Shown: in pieces, positions 8,681 to 18,153 of the stretch
How the letters are laid out: each line of letters begins with the position of its first letter
Numbering within the stretch: position 1 is the first letter of the stretch
The notes under the pieces: model-generated
What the model was told of the DNA's origin: nothing
Databases searched by the model: none
What the model saw: only the letters and a program-made list of their open reading frames with translations
DNA from: Candidatus Gastranaerophilales bacterium
GTDB taxonomy: Bacteria > Cyanobacteriota > Vampirovibrionia > Gastranaerophilales > Gastranaerophilaceae
NCBI GenBank assembly: GCA_900552525.1
Contig: UNSK01000006.1
Span: forward strand, 1 to 64,000
Length of the DNA stretch: 64,000 nt
Reading direction: 5' to 3'
Translations under genes and position numbers: made by a program

Positions 8681-9100
8681 ATGGATAACAAAAAAGTTTG
8701 GCTAACGGTTATTCTTGCGGGGATTCTTGCTATTGCAGCAGCTGCATTATTATTTTTCAGAATGCCTGACAAGAAAGAAATTATTCCGGCAGAAGAGCAG
8801 CAAAATGTCGTTGAAACACAAGAGATTTCTACGGAAAAAATCTTACCGGAAGGAAAACCTGAACAACCTGCCCCAAAAACTCCGGCGGTAAAAAAAGTTT
8901 CACAGAAAAAAGTACAAACATCAAAACCAACTGAAACAAAAGTAAAGCCTGCCGTAGTCACTCCGGAAATCATAAAAGAAACACCTGTCACAGAAATCAA
9001 ATCTGAAGAACAGAAAAAAGATGAACAGGGAATTATTGTACCCGTAGAATACAAATCAAAAAACTCTTTCAAATATGTTTATACACCAAACAGATTTTAA
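8681..9100 (+). CDS. Membrane-anchored Lys/Glu/Pro-rich protein
   Basis: 139 residues. One N-terminal membrane helix (residues about 6-26, LTVILAGILAIAAAALLFF) follows a short cytoplasmic end, then about 110 residues rich in Lys, Glu, Pro and Thr (repeated KPTE/KPAVV-type stretches) that resemble a periplasm-spanning linker as in TonB-like proteins. There is no TonB C-terminal domain and no recognised family. AAAGG precedes the ATG. The next gene follows after 2 nt, so they are likely co-transcribed. Confidence 0.7.
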   Translation: MDNKKVWLTVILAGILAIAAAALLFFRMPDKKEIIPAEEQQNVVETQEISTEKILPEGKPEQPAPKTPAVKKVSQKKVQTSKPTETKVKPAVVTPEIIKETPVTEIKSEEQKKDEQGIIVPVEYKSKNSFKYVYTPNRF

Positions 9101-9102
9101 TT

Positions 9103-9771
9103 ATGAAATATCAGGGATATGCGTTTAAAAACAGGAAAGTAGATTTTTATAAGCTGGAAAATTTTGGCTTTGAGAATAAACACGGATATTATACATATAA
9201 AACAGAGTTACAAAAAGGAAAATTTGAACTTTGCCTGACTATATCAGAAGCCGGTGAATTGGATTATAAAATCATTGAAACATCAACCGATGAAGAATAC
9301 GAGCCTGCTTACATCAAAAATGCTGAAGGGAAGTTTGTTGGAGAAATTCGTCAGGAAGCAGAGGATGTGATATCCCTAATTGCAGCCAGATGCACTGAAT
9401 TTACCCCCTTTTCAAGTGATTATACATACAAAGTCATTGATTACATAAAAGAAAAATACTCAGATGAGCCTGAATATTTGTGGGAGAAATTTCCTGACAA
9501 TGCGATATTTAGAAACAAGAAAAATCAGAAGTGGTACGCAGCAATACTAACCGTTCAAAAAAGTAAAGTCGGACTGCAGGAAGATGGCACTTGTGAAGTT
9601 ATAGACCTGAAAGGCAAGCCGGAGAAAATCACAAGCATCGTGGACGGCATAAAATTTTTACCTGGATACCATATGAATAAAAAGCACTGGTACACTATAA
9701 GGCTTGACGGTTCTGTCAATTTAGACGAAATTTTCAAACATATAGACTCCAGCTATAATGCAGTAAACTAG
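9103..9771 (+). CDS. MmcQ/YjbR family protein with extra N-terminal domain
   Basis: 222 residues. The C-terminal half (about 110-220) matches the MmcQ/YjbR (CyaY-like fold, double-wing) family: AIFRNKKNQKWYA, the KxGL step, KITSIVDGIKFLPGYHMNKKHWYTIRLDGS. The N-terminal 105 residues (YAFKNRKVDFYKLENFGF...) look like a second related or accessory domain. Family members are proposed to bind DNA, but their role is not settled. The start codon is 2 nt after the previous stop and lacks a clear ribosome binding site, suggesting translational coupling. Confidence 0.75.
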   Translation: MKYQGYAFKNRKVDFYKLENFGFENKHGYYTYKTELQKGKFELCLTISEAGELDYKIIETSTDEEYEPAYIKNAEGKFVGEIRQEAEDVISLIAARCTEFTPFSSDYTYKVIDYIKEKYSDEPEYLWEKFPDNAIFRNKKNQKWYAAILTVQKSKVGLQEDGTCEVIDLKGKPEKITSIVDGIKFLPGYHMNKKHWYTIRLDGSVNLDEIFKHIDSSYNAVN

Positions 9772-9832
9772 ATACTGGAAAAACATAAGGGAATATATTA
9801 TCATATAATTATTATTTAGAGTGAGGGACAAT

Positions 9833-12406
9833 ATGGTTAGACGTATACTAATTTTATTATGCTTATTAGTTTTTTCAATATCAGTATATGCTGGTGAATA
9901 TACAGTACAAAAACTTCCTAACGGACAAACAGTTGTTGTCTATCCAATTAAGGATAACCCAATTGTTACCATTGATACCTGGATTAAGACAGGTTCAATA
10001 AATGAAACTGATGAAAATAACGGAGTTGCACATTTTTTAGAGCACCTTTTCTTTAAGGGAACAAAAACACACCCGACAGGAGATATGGACCGAATTCTTG
10101 AATCAAAAGGGGCTGTTGTTAATGCTGCAACAAGTAAAGATTTTACTCACTACTATATAACAATTCCTTCAGAATACTTTGATACAGCAATGGAACTGCA
10201 TTCTGATATGCTCCTGCACCCGCAGATTCCACGCAAAGAACTTGAAAAAGAAAGAAAAGTTGTACTCGAAGAAATTGCAAAAGACGGAAACACTCCTTCA
10301 AAGAAGGTTTATGATAACTTGAATGATATGATGTATACAAAGCACCCTTATAAGAGAAAAGTTATCGGCTCTGCTGACATCATAGGCACAATAAGAAGAG
10401 AAGAAATTCTTGATTATTTTAATAATTATTATGCTCCATCTAACATGGTAACTCTTGTTGTTGGAGATGTTGATACAGAAAAGGCTATTGCTAAAATTCA
10501 GCAGTCCTTTAATCAGGAATATAAAAAACCTGTTAAAAAGACTTTCAGAAAAGAAGGTCAGCTTCAAACCCAGAAAAGAAAAATTGACTACACTGATACT
10601 GAATACGGATATATGATGATTGGTTTCAGAGGTGTTGATATAAATAATAACGAAACCTACGCACTCGATGTTCTTTCAGAGATTTTAGGAGGTGGCAAAT
10701 CATCAAGACTTTACAGAGATATTAAAGAACAAAAGGGGCTTACTTTCTCTATTTCGGCTTCAAATGGAAGCTACAGGGATGATGGCATTTTTTACATTAG
10801 TGCAAACTTTACACCTTCAAGCCTTGATAAACTGGAAAAAGCTATTTTTGAAGAAATTGCAAATATACAAAAATACGGAGTTACAGATGAAGAGTTGAAC
10901 AGGGCAAAAAATATGCTTGTTCAAGATACATACTACTCAAGAGAATCAACTTCAAATATATCTTCTGAGCTGGGCTATATTATGACGCTTTCAAACAGCT
11001 CTATAATTTATGACACATATGTAGACAATATTAAAAAGGTTACAGCTCAGGAAGTTGTAAATGCAGCAAGAAAATTTCTCGGAACAAATAAGAGTGCTGT
11101 ATCTATAGTACTTCCTAAATCAATGGAAGGTGTCAGCCAGACAAAAGAAACTAAAACTCACTCAGCTACTAAAATTTCTGAACACAATGGCACAGTCAAA
11201 TACCAGATTGATAACGGCTCCACATTGTTAATAAATCAAAATAAAAATAACGATATTATTGCAATTAGCGTGATTGCAAAGGGAGGCGAATTTCTCGAAA
11301 AAATTCCGGGCGAAGGCACGCTGACAGCCGCAACAATGCTTAAAGGAACAAAGAAATTTTCTGCGCAGGAACTGGCTCAAATCCTTGATGAAAATGGTAT
11401 AATCATCGAACCTGGCTGCAGTGAAGATTATTTTGTAATCAATGTTCAAACGACTACTGCTCAAATAGATAAAACAATGGAAATTCTGGATGAAATAATT
11501 AATCATTCTACATTTGATGACTATGAAATTGAGAAAAAGCGTTCAGAGCTGCTTAATAAAATTAAACAAAGACGTGATGTTCCAATGAATATCGCACTGG
11601 AGAATTTTCAGACTATAATTTTTGAAAATAGTGTTTATTCACATTCAAATAAAATTCTTGAAAAAACATTACCAACAGTGCAAAAAGATGATATTTTGAA
11701 ATATTATAATAAAATTTTAGATTCTAAAAATGTTATTATTTCTGTAAATGGTAATGTTGATCCGCAAAAAATGATATCAGAATTCGGTTCAATTCTGAAA
11801 AATAAAAACAATCCTGCTGTAAATTATTCAAACTTCAGAATAACAAAAGCATCAGCACCAAAGACGGTTTCACAGAACATAAAAGATTTGCAGACCGCAT
11901 GGTTATTTCTTGGCTGGCAGACTGCAGGAGTTCAAAACAAGAAAGACTTTGTTACGCTCAAAGTTATGAATACAATTCTTGGCTCTGGTATGAGCTCAAG
12001 GCTTTTCAGAAACCTCAGAGAACAGGATGGACTTGCTTACCAGCTAGGTTCAAGCTATTCGCCTAAAATGCTCGGCGGTTCATTCTTTGCTTACATTGGA
12101 ACTAACCCTGAAACACTGGATTATTCAAGAAAGAAAATTCTGCATGAAATCGATAGATTTAAAATGGAATTTGTATCCGATACTGAATTAAAAGATGCAA
12201 AAGACAGGCTTAAAGGCAGTTTTGTTATTGCAATGGAAACTAACTCGGAAAAAGCTTCTAATATCGGATTATTTGAAACTTACGGCTTCGGATACGATTT
12301 CTTAAACGAATATGTAAAAATGATTGATCAGGTAACTGCTTCTGACATTATAAGCGTTGCAAACAAATACTTTAACAACATTATTATTCAATCTGAAGTG
12401 AAATAG
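9833..12406 (+). CDS. Exported M16-family zinc peptidase, two-module
   Basis: 857 residues from the chosen ATG. An N-terminal signal peptide (MVRRILILLCLLVFSISVYA) leads into an M16 module with the inverted zinc motif HFLEH (His67, Glu70, His71) and the third ligand Glu147, 76 residues on. The second module (about 430-857) has the same fold signature (GEGTLTAATMLKGTKKF, SSRLFRNLREQDGLAYQ) but no HxxEH, so it is the usual inactive partner half; the R/Y substrate-clamp RxxxGLAY is kept. Such enzymes degrade peptides in the periplasm. GAGGG 6 nt before the ATG at 9833 favours it over the in-frame GTG at 9821. Confidence 0.92.
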   Translation: MVRRILILLCLLVFSISVYAGEYTVQKLPNGQTVVVYPIKDNPIVTIDTWIKTGSINETDENNGVAHFLEHLFFKGTKTHPTGDMDRILESKGAVVNAATSKDFTHYYITIPSEYFDTAMELHSDMLLHPQIPRKELEKERKVVLEEIAKDGNTPSKKVYDNLNDMMYTKHPYKRKVIGSADIIGTIRREEILDYFNNYYAPSNMVTLVVGDVDTEKAIAKIQQSFNQEYKKPVKKTFRKEGQLQTQKRKIDYTDTEYGYMMIGFRGVDINNNETYALDVLSEILGGGKSSRLYRDIKEQKGLTFSISASNGSYRDDGIFYISANFTPSSLDKLEKAIFEEIANIQKYGVTDEELNRAKNMLVQDTYYSRESTSNISSELGYIMTLSNSSIIYDTYVDNIKKVTAQEVVNAARKFLGTNKSAVSIVLPKSMEGVSQTKETKTHSATKISEHNGTVKYQIDNGSTLLINQNKNNDIIAISVIAKGGEFLEKIPGEGTLTAATMLKGTKKFSAQELAQILDENGIIIEPGCSEDYFVINVQTTTAQIDKTMEILDEIINHSTFDDYEIEKKRSELLNKIKQRRDVPMNIALENFQTIIFENSVYSHSNKILEKTLPTVQKDDILKYYNKILDSKNVIISVNGNVDPQKMISEFGSILKNKNNPAVNYSNFRITKASAPKTVSQNIKDLQTAWLFLGWQTAGVQNKKDFVTLKVMNTILGSGMSSRLFRNLREQDGLAYQLGSSYSPKMLGGSFFAYIGTNPETLDYSRKKILHEIDRFKMEFVSDTELKDAKDRLKGSFVIAMETNSEKASNIGLFETYGFGYDFLNEYVKMIDQVTASDIISVANKYFNNIIIQSEVK

Positions 12407-12407
12407 T

Positions 12408-12436
12408 TTGACAAAATTCGAACAAAGTTTTAAAAT
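12408..12436 (+). promoter_or_regulatory. Consensus promoter (TTGACA-17-TAAAAT)
   Basis: A perfect -35 TTGACA (12408-12413), 17-nt spacer and TAAAAT (12431-12436) lie just after the M16 stop and about 40 nt before the ATG of the next gene, which has an AGAGGAG ribosome binding site. Confidence 0.8.
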
Positions 12437-12477
12437 AATATTAAAGTTAGCCATTCCTAACATAAGAGAGGAGAAAA

Positions 12478-12909
12478 ATGTTTATTCCACCGGTACTTGC
12501 ATATAAGAATAATACACCGGCTGTGCAATTTCAGGGAAAAACATCTTCAATAACAGAAATTGCTGATTTAAGAGTTTTTCACCACCATATTTATGAATTT
12601 AAAAAGGGTATACGCAATCTAATTCTTACTACAGAGAAATCAAAGTATAAAGAAACAATTGCCAGCAGACTGCAAAAAGATAATATTGACTTTGTTATCC
12701 ATGACATTGATAAGAATAAAATTAATGTTTATTTTGGAGCCAAAGAATGTATTGATGTTATCAAGACTTTTAATCCCAAGCTTAATGAGCTGAGTGCAGA
12801 ACAGGATTTTATGCTTGGAATAATGCTCGGTTACGACAGAGTCAAACAGTGTGAAAGGTATATGAAAATTAAAAACGGCGAGATTAAGCTTGGCAAGAAA
12901 CCTCTTTAA
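12478..12909 (+). CDS. Hypothetical protein with N-terminal F-x-G tag
   Basis: 143 residues, no recognised family. It starts MFIPPVLAYKNNTPAVQFQG, a pattern (M-x-I-x-P, Y-x-N, F-x-G) shared with three other proteins in this window at 41-42 kb. The rest is a small alpha/beta protein (HHHIYEFKKGIRNLIL, FVIHDIDKNKINVYFGAKE, a VIKTF helix, a basic C-terminus). The expression signals are strong: consensus promoter and a near-perfect ribosome binding site. Its 3' end overlaps the convergent ybaK by 26 nt. No function assigned. Confidence 0.75.
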   Translation: MFIPPVLAYKNNTPAVQFQGKTSSITEIADLRVFHHHIYEFKKGIRNLILTTEKSKYKETIASRLQKDNIDFVIHDIDKNKINVYFGAKECIDVIKTFNPKLNELSAEQDFMLGIMLGYDRVKQCERYMKIKNGEIKLGKKPL

Positions 12910-13363
12910 GCTCAAATTTGATAACTTTACACAAATCATCCAGACTTAATTCAACCTGATATCCGATTTTACCTGCACTGAAAATTATTGTTTCAAAGTT
13001 TTGTGCTGATATGTCAATTACGGTTGTGAAAAATTTCTTCATCCCGATAGGAGAACAACCTCCGTGAACATAGCCCGTTAATGGTAAAAGTTCTTTGGAT
13101 TTAAGCATTTCAACAGACTTTTCACCGACTGCCGCAGCAGCTTTCTTTAAATCCAATTCTTTCTCAACCGGAATCATAAATACATAGTGGTTTCCTGACT
13201 TAGCAAGTGTAACAAGGGTCTTAAAAACTCTTTCCGGATTTTGATGTAGAACAGCTGCAACTTCCGTTCCGCTAACTGCATCTGTGTCAGCATAAGAATA
13301 GTGGTTATATTTAACCTTTGCTTTATCCAGCATTCTCATTACATTTGTTTTAAATTCACTCAT
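12884..13363 (-). CDS. ybaK: Cys-tRNA(Pro)/Cys-tRNA(Cys) deacylase YbaK
   Basis: 159 residues from the ATG at 13363. YbaK/EbsC features: NHYSYADTDAVSGTEVAAVL, the conserved lysine in ERVFKTLV, SVEMLKSKELLPLTGYVHGGCSPIG and GQ/QVELS near the end. The enzyme hydrolyses cysteine wrongly attached to tRNA-Pro. The internal ATG at 13363 is preferred over the one at 13378 because it gives an ATGA overlap with the stop of the upstream DUF4186 gene and the usual family length. The two genes form a translationally coupled pair. Confidence 0.9.
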   Translation of the reverse strand: MSEFKTNVMRMLDKAKVKYNHYSYADTDAVSGTEVAAVLHQNPERVFKTLVTLAKSGNHYVFMIPVEKELDLKKAAAAVGEKSVEMLKSKELLPLTGYVHGGCSPIGMKKFFTTVIDISAQNFETIIFSAGKIGYQVELSLDDLCKVIKFELKEVSCQA

Positions 13364-13695
13364 TGTCTTTTTATCCATTCCATAATAATATTTACCAGAT
13401 ATTCCTGCTGGCTCTCTGTAAGCTGAACGCCTTTTTTAAAATGATGCCATTTCTCTATACAGCCCCTGCAGCAAGTTGCGGTTGCATGCTGTGCTATAAA
13501 AACAGGGTGCCCTTTCATTGGTGTTTGTTTCCCGTCATTGGCAATCTCTGCCGGAGCAATTCTTTTTGAGATGAAATCTTTAGCATGAGATTTAATCGTT
13601 TCTATACCTTTCTCTTCTATGTACAGTTTTTCTTTGTCCTTGAGTTTAAATTTACTCCGGAATTTTGAGTTAGCAAGTTTATCGAAAATATCCAT
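13360..13695 (-). CDS. DUF4186 family protein
   Basis: 111 residues, full length for the family. The diagnostic block GHPVFIAQHATATCCRGCIEKWHHF, with two adjacent cysteines, a third cysteine and histidines, is present, followed by QEYLVNIIMEWI. The clustered Cys/His residues suggest metal binding; the function is unknown. It sits 21 nt downstream of the MlaA-fusion gene and overlaps ybaK by 4 nt, so the three could be one transcript. Confidence 0.85.
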   Translation of the reverse strand: MDIFDKLANSKFRSKFKLKDKEKLYIEEKGIETIKSHAKDFISKRIAPAEIANDGKQTPMKGHPVFIAQHATATCCRGCIEKWHHFKKGVQLTESQQEYLVNIIMEWIKRQ

Positions 13696-13716
13696 ATGTA
13701 TATTTTAGCACCAAGT

Positions 13717-15777
13717 TTAAATTTTTCCTAAAACATCGGCTTTTAGAGCTTCCTGAAATTCTTTTCGGTATAAAAAACCGAGGTGTGAACCGTTACTTAC
13801 GCATACAAGGTGTTTTCCTGCCAATGTTTTTAATCTTTTTATCTGCCCTTCTGTTGCAAAGAAATCATCAGGAGAGTGATAAATTCTGTAATTATCATTA
13901 TTTACAAGATAATCTGCAAGAGAATAAAGACTTGTTTCATATCTCATATTTTCAAGCGAAGAGCCGTTTAGGAGATATTTTTCTACATAATCTCTGTAGC
14001 TCATATTATTTATTGCTTCATAGATATCAGTCTTTTGTCCTTTTGCAATATTTTCAATAGTAAAAATTAAATCCGAAAGTTTTTGCCTTAGCAGGAATGT
14101 TGTTATTAACTTTCCTTCCTGTTCTGTAAAAGGAAGAGCTGAAATATTCATATCAGGATTATTTTCTTTCATCTTTGTAATTTGCAAAATTTTAGCTGCT
14201 GTAACTGCTGTTTTATGTTTAACTTCCGGTGAATTATTATCAAGCTCGTCGCTATTTTTATCAAGCTGCTCAACTGCATAAACTAGTTCAACAGGCGGGC
14301 TGATTGCAATGTATTTAGTTATGCCGAGCGTATTATTCTTGCTTTCTTTTTCTGCAACAAAAAGAGATGAAAGAGCTCCGAAAGATGTTCCGATAATAAT
14401 TTTTTCATCGAACTTACATTCATATTTATTTTCCAGTTTGTCCAGAATTTTATGAGTAACAAGCTTTATATTATCAGCATCCTGAGAAGGTATTCCAGGA
14501 CAGTACCCTTCCGGCATACTTCTTACAAATTCCCAGTGGAAGTGGCTGCCAAGCATTACAATAGAATACCCTTCATCAAAGAACATTTTTGCAAATACTG
14601 TGGAATGATGTGTATTGTATCCTTCACCAATTGACGGATAAAGAATAATAAGCGGTGCATTTTTATCCTTTTGAAGAATATAACGGAATTTATATTCATC
14701 TCGCTCCGGCACGATTGCAACAGATGAAGTTTTTATCCTTTTGGCAAAACTTCTATTCCATATAGAAAGTTCATTCCAGATAGATTTATCGATTTCAGGA
14801 TTATCAAAAAGCGCTGTACGCATAGAATCTACAATTGGCGATTGCGGTTTAAAATCTTCAAGAAGAATATCAGGCGTAAGTTCCGGTTTTTGAATAATTT
14901 CGAGTTCATCAATATCAGCTGCTGCACCTGTAATTTCACCACTCTCATCTGCCGGGGTTTCTGTCTGAGCAGTAATTTCTTCAGCAAGAGCTGACGGCTC
15001 ATCTTCTTCAACAAGCTTTGCCTCTGTTTCAAGAAGGTTCTGACGGTCTAAATTTGCATTTTTTATATAATTTTCTATACCATATAATTTTTTTTGAATA
15101 TCATAAGGATCGGCATAAGTTGATTCAAGCATCTGAGCAAGAGGCTGCATATAAGAAGTTCTATTAACCATCAATCCAAACTTTACAAGAGCAGTAATAG
15201 GAGTAGCTAAGTATACAGAAGGATCTAACGCGGCCTCTATTGCCCTTCCACATAATGAACGAGGCGTACACGCATTTAATACCGGCATTACCATATAAGA
15301 GCCTGATTTCATTTTGCACTTGCAGAGAGCCTGCTCCATATTCTCCGTAGTCGGCTTTACCTTAAGCAGCTTACTTGCAGGATCAAAAAGCCCTCCAAGC
15401 CCGATGGTAGAATTTGTTAAAAACCGTATTGTTTCGTTTTTAACCCCTTCTCCATCCTTTTGAAGCAGACAGCTGGCAAGCCTTTTGGGATATTCAATAT
15501 TATTATAAGCACTTTGAATTCTATCCATACCATATTGAGGCATTATTGAAGCCCATAAAATATGTACAGGCCGTGCAATATATTTATTCAAACGGCTGTT
15601 AAGGTTAAACATCTTCCTGTTAAACCCTTCAAATTTATCTTCACCCACATACATTCTGGCATAATCAGGATATTTAGGCGTACTGACCTGAGCTTTTTCT
15701 ACCTGTGCAAAGACAGGAAACGTCAGGTTAAAAAGCAAAACAAAAGAAAGTATAATCGATATGAACTTTGAATACAT
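13717..15777 (-). CDS. MlaA (VacJ)-type domain fused to an alpha/beta hydrolase
   Basis: 686 residues. A signal peptide (1-24, cleavage after VFA) has no lipobox cysteine. Residues about 40-235 match MlaA/VacJ: EGFNRKMFNLN, IRFLTNSTIGLGGLFDPAS, DPSVYL. MlaA is normally an outer-membrane lipoprotein that removes phospholipids from the outer leaflet. An acidic linker (245-300) leads to a C-terminal alpha/beta-hydrolase-like domain with oxyanion region IILYPSIGEG, nucleophile elbow GTSFG (Ser465) and a GSHLGF block carrying the presumed catalytic His665. The join suggests a lipid-handling or lipase enzyme. The ORF is uninterrupted, so the fusion is real in this sequence. GAGGT precedes the ATG. 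Confidence 0.85.
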   Translation of the reverse strand: MYSKFISIILSFVLLFNLTFPVFAQVEKAQVSTPKYPDYARMYVGEDKFEGFNRKMFNLNSRLNKYIARPVHILWASIMPQYGMDRIQSAYNNIEYPKRLASCLLQKDGEGVKNETIRFLTNSTIGLGGLFDPASKLLKVKPTTENMEQALCKCKMKSGSYMVMPVLNACTPRSLCGRAIEAALDPSVYLATPITALVKFGLMVNRTSYMQPLAQMLESTYADPYDIQKKLYGIENYIKNANLDRQNLLETEAKLVEEDEPSALAEEITAQTETPADESGEITGAAADIDELEIIQKPELTPDILLEDFKPQSPIVDSMRTALFDNPEIDKSIWNELSIWNRSFAKRIKTSSVAIVPERDEYKFRYILQKDKNAPLIILYPSIGEGYNTHHSTVFAKMFFDEGYSIVMLGSHFHWEFVRSMPEGYCPGIPSQDADNIKLVTHKILDKLENKYECKFDEKIIIGTSFGALSSLFVAEKESKNNTLGITKYIAISPPVELVYAVEQLDKNSDELDNNSPEVKHKTAVTAAKILQITKMKENNPDMNISALPFTEQEGKLITTFLLRQKLSDLIFTIENIAKGQKTDIYEAINNMSYRDYVEKYLLNGSSLENMRYETSLYSLADYLVNNDNYRIYHSPDDFFATEGQIKRLKTLAGKHLVCVSNGSHLGFLYRKEFQEALKADVLGKI

Positions 15778-15849
15778 AATTTACCTCAACAATTAATTTT
15801 ATTGATAGAGGTTCAAAAATGTTATTGCTCAACCCGCTAGAAGAACAGG

Positions 15850-18153
15850 TTATTCTGGTTTTTCAGATTCTTTGACATCCTCCAGAGGATGTTTAAATGT
15901 GCAAGTTCTGCTTGAGCAGACTTCAAAATTACCGTTCTTTGTGACTTTTTTGACAAGAAGCTCTCCGCATTCAGGACATTTGTTTCCGGTAGGTTCGTCC
16001 CATAAAGCATAAGAACATTCCGGATAACGATTACATCCGAAAAAGATTTTTCCATATTTGGATTTCTTTTCTATGATTGTACCTTCTCCGCATTTCGGGC
16101 ACTTAACTCCTGTAGAGCGTATATATTTTTTACGGTTCTTGCACTCTTTACATTCAAGATACTTGCCGTAAGGGCCGACTTTCATAACCATATCACTGCC
16201 GCATTTTTCACATTTTTCATCAACAGTTTGCTGTTCTTTGCCTTCGCCTTCGACATCATCAAGTTCCACGCTATTATTTAACGAAATAATAGTTTTACAT
16301 TCAGGATATCCCGAACAGCCAAGGAATTGCGTACCGAAACGGCTAGTCTTAACCAGCATTACTTTTCCGCAGTTAGGGCATTTTTTGTCACTTTCAATCA
16401 CAACTTTTTGAGCCGTTTTCATAACAGAATTTACCACTTCCATAAACGGAGTATAAAACTCTTTTAAAACAACATTCCAAACAGCCTTCTTCTCGGCTAT
16501 TTTATCAAGCTTTTCCTCCATACCGGCTGTAAATTTATAATCCATAATATTCGCAAATTGGTTCACCAGCTGCTTACATACAGTTCTGCCAAGAAGTGTA
16601 GGATAAAGCGCCTTATCCTTCTTTTCAACATATTTGCGGGTTTGAATTACCGTAATAATAGTTGCATAAGTTGATGGACGGCCTATTCCGTGTTCTTCCA
16701 GAGCTTTTACCAGAGAAGCTTCGTTATATCTTGGAGGCGGCTGGGTAAAATGCTGCTTAGGAGTAATCTCTTTACATTTAACCTTGTCCCCTTGTTCTAA
16801 ATCAGGTATTTTTGCATCTGCATCTTTTTCGTCTTCTTCTGCATCATTGTATAGCTTCAAAAATCCATCAAATAAAATCTTACTGGTACCGGCTTTCAAA
16901 TTATAATCGCCAGCTTTTATATCAATTGTCTTGTTTGCAATCTCTGCCGGCGCCATCTGTGACGACATAAATTTATCCCATATAAGCTTATATAGCTTGT
17001 ACTGGTCAGGCTGCAAATATTGCTTAATACTTTCCGGAGTGCGTTCCGGATAAGAAGGCCTGATAGCTTCGTGAGCATCCTGTACATTTTGTTTTCCTTT
17101 TACATATACGTTAGTCGTTGCTGGATAATATTTTTCGCCGTAATTTTGAAGTATAAAACTCTTTGCCATCTCATGCGCATCATCCGAAATTCTTACAGAA
17201 TCTGTTCTCATATAGGTAATCAAACCAACTGGAGTTCCTTCAATTTCAATACCCTCATAGAGTTTTTGCGCAACCTGCATTGTTTTAGAAACACCAAATC
17301 CAAGCTTTGAACTGGCTGCTCTCTGTAAGGTCGATGTTATAAATGGTGCTGTAGGCTTACGTTTTGTTTCTTTCTTGGTAACTTTATCAACAATAAATTC
17401 TGTTTCAGGATTGAGCAAAAATTCTTTAATCTTATTTGCTTCTTCCTCATTTTTTATTTCGATTTTCTTGTTTTTGTATTTGTTAACCTCAGCTTCAAAC
17501 AGTTTACCGTCTTTATCCATAATAGTATGAATAGACCAGTATTCCTGCGGTATAAAAGCTTCAATTTCTTCTTCTCTTTCACAAATCATTCTAAGAGCAA
17601 CTGATTGTACACGTCCGGCAGAAAGTCTGTAATTACCTAACTGTTTCCATAGAACAGGAGATAATTTATAACCTACAAGTTTATCCAAAATCTGCCTTGT
17701 CTGCTGTGCTTTTACCCTGTCCATATCAATTTGTCTTGAATGTTCTACAGCATACTTAACTGCTTTTGGAGTAATTTCGTTAAACTCTATTCTAAATACT
17801 TTATCATCCGGCACCTGCAAAAGTTCCCTCACATGCCAGGCAATAGCTTCTCCTTCTCTATCAGGGTCGGATGCAAGATAAATTTTATCAGAGCGCTTGG
17901 CTAAATCATTCAGTTTTGTTACTACTTTTTTCTTTTCTGGAATAACAACATATGTGGGCTTAAAGTCATTATTTACATCAAAACCAAGAACATTATCAGG
18001 AAGGTTTCTTACATGACCGAAACTGGCTTCAATCTGGTAACCATCGCCCAAAATCTTTTTAATAGTTTTAGATTTTGCAGGAGACTCAACAATTACCAAA
18101 GCTTTTTCTTTTTTAGATTTTACAGTTTTCTTTTCGGCTGCCTGTGCTGTCAT
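15850..18153 (-). CDS. topA: DNA topoisomerase I
   Basis: 767 residues. The Toprim domain opens with KALVIVESPAKSKT (Glu23) and has the acidic triad DPDRE (96-100); the active-site tyrosine is in GLITYMRTDS (Tyr314). The C-terminus carries four zinc ribbons with CxxC pairs (CPNCGK, CEKCGS, CPKCGE, CPECGE); the last one ends in an irregular CSSRTC. The enzyme relaxes negative supercoils by cutting a single strand. Its ATG overlaps the dprA stop by 4 nt, so it is the last gene of a five-gene run starting at lptC. Confidence 0.97.
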   Translation of the reverse strand: MTAQAAEKKTVKSKKEKALVIVESPAKSKTIKKILGDGYQIEASFGHVRNLPDNVLGFDVNNDFKPTYVVIPEKKKVVTKLNDLAKRSDKIYLASDPDREGEAIAWHVRELLQVPDDKVFRIEFNEITPKAVKYAVEHSRQIDMDRVKAQQTRQILDKLVGYKLSPVLWKQLGNYRLSAGRVQSVALRMICEREEEIEAFIPQEYWSIHTIMDKDGKLFEAEVNKYKNKKIEIKNEEEANKIKEFLLNPETEFIVDKVTKKETKRKPTAPFITSTLQRAASSKLGFGVSKTMQVAQKLYEGIEIEGTPVGLITYMRTDSVRISDDAHEMAKSFILQNYGEKYYPATTNVYVKGKQNVQDAHEAIRPSYPERTPESIKQYLQPDQYKLYKLIWDKFMSSQMAPAEIANKTIDIKAGDYNLKAGTSKILFDGFLKLYNDAEEDEKDADAKIPDLEQGDKVKCKEITPKQHFTQPPPRYNEASLVKALEEHGIGRPSTYATIITVIQTRKYVEKKDKALYPTLLGRTVCKQLVNQFANIMDYKFTAGMEEKLDKIAEKKAVWNVVLKEFYTPFMEVVNSVMKTAQKVVIESDKKCPNCGKVMLVKTSRFGTQFLGCSGYPECKTIISLNNSVELDDVEGEGKEQQTVDEKCEKCGSDMVMKVGPYGKYLECKECKNRKKYIRSTGVKCPKCGEGTIIEKKSKYGKIFFGCNRYPECSYALWDEPTGNKCPECGELLVKKVTKNGNFEVCSSRTCTFKHPLEDVKESEKPE

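Noticed and set aside
8677..9072. 131-codon minus-strand ORF opposite the Lys/Pro-rich membrane protein
   Set aside because: Phe/Ser/Val-rich mirrored composition; the plus-strand gene has promoter, ribosome binding site and a coupled neighbour.
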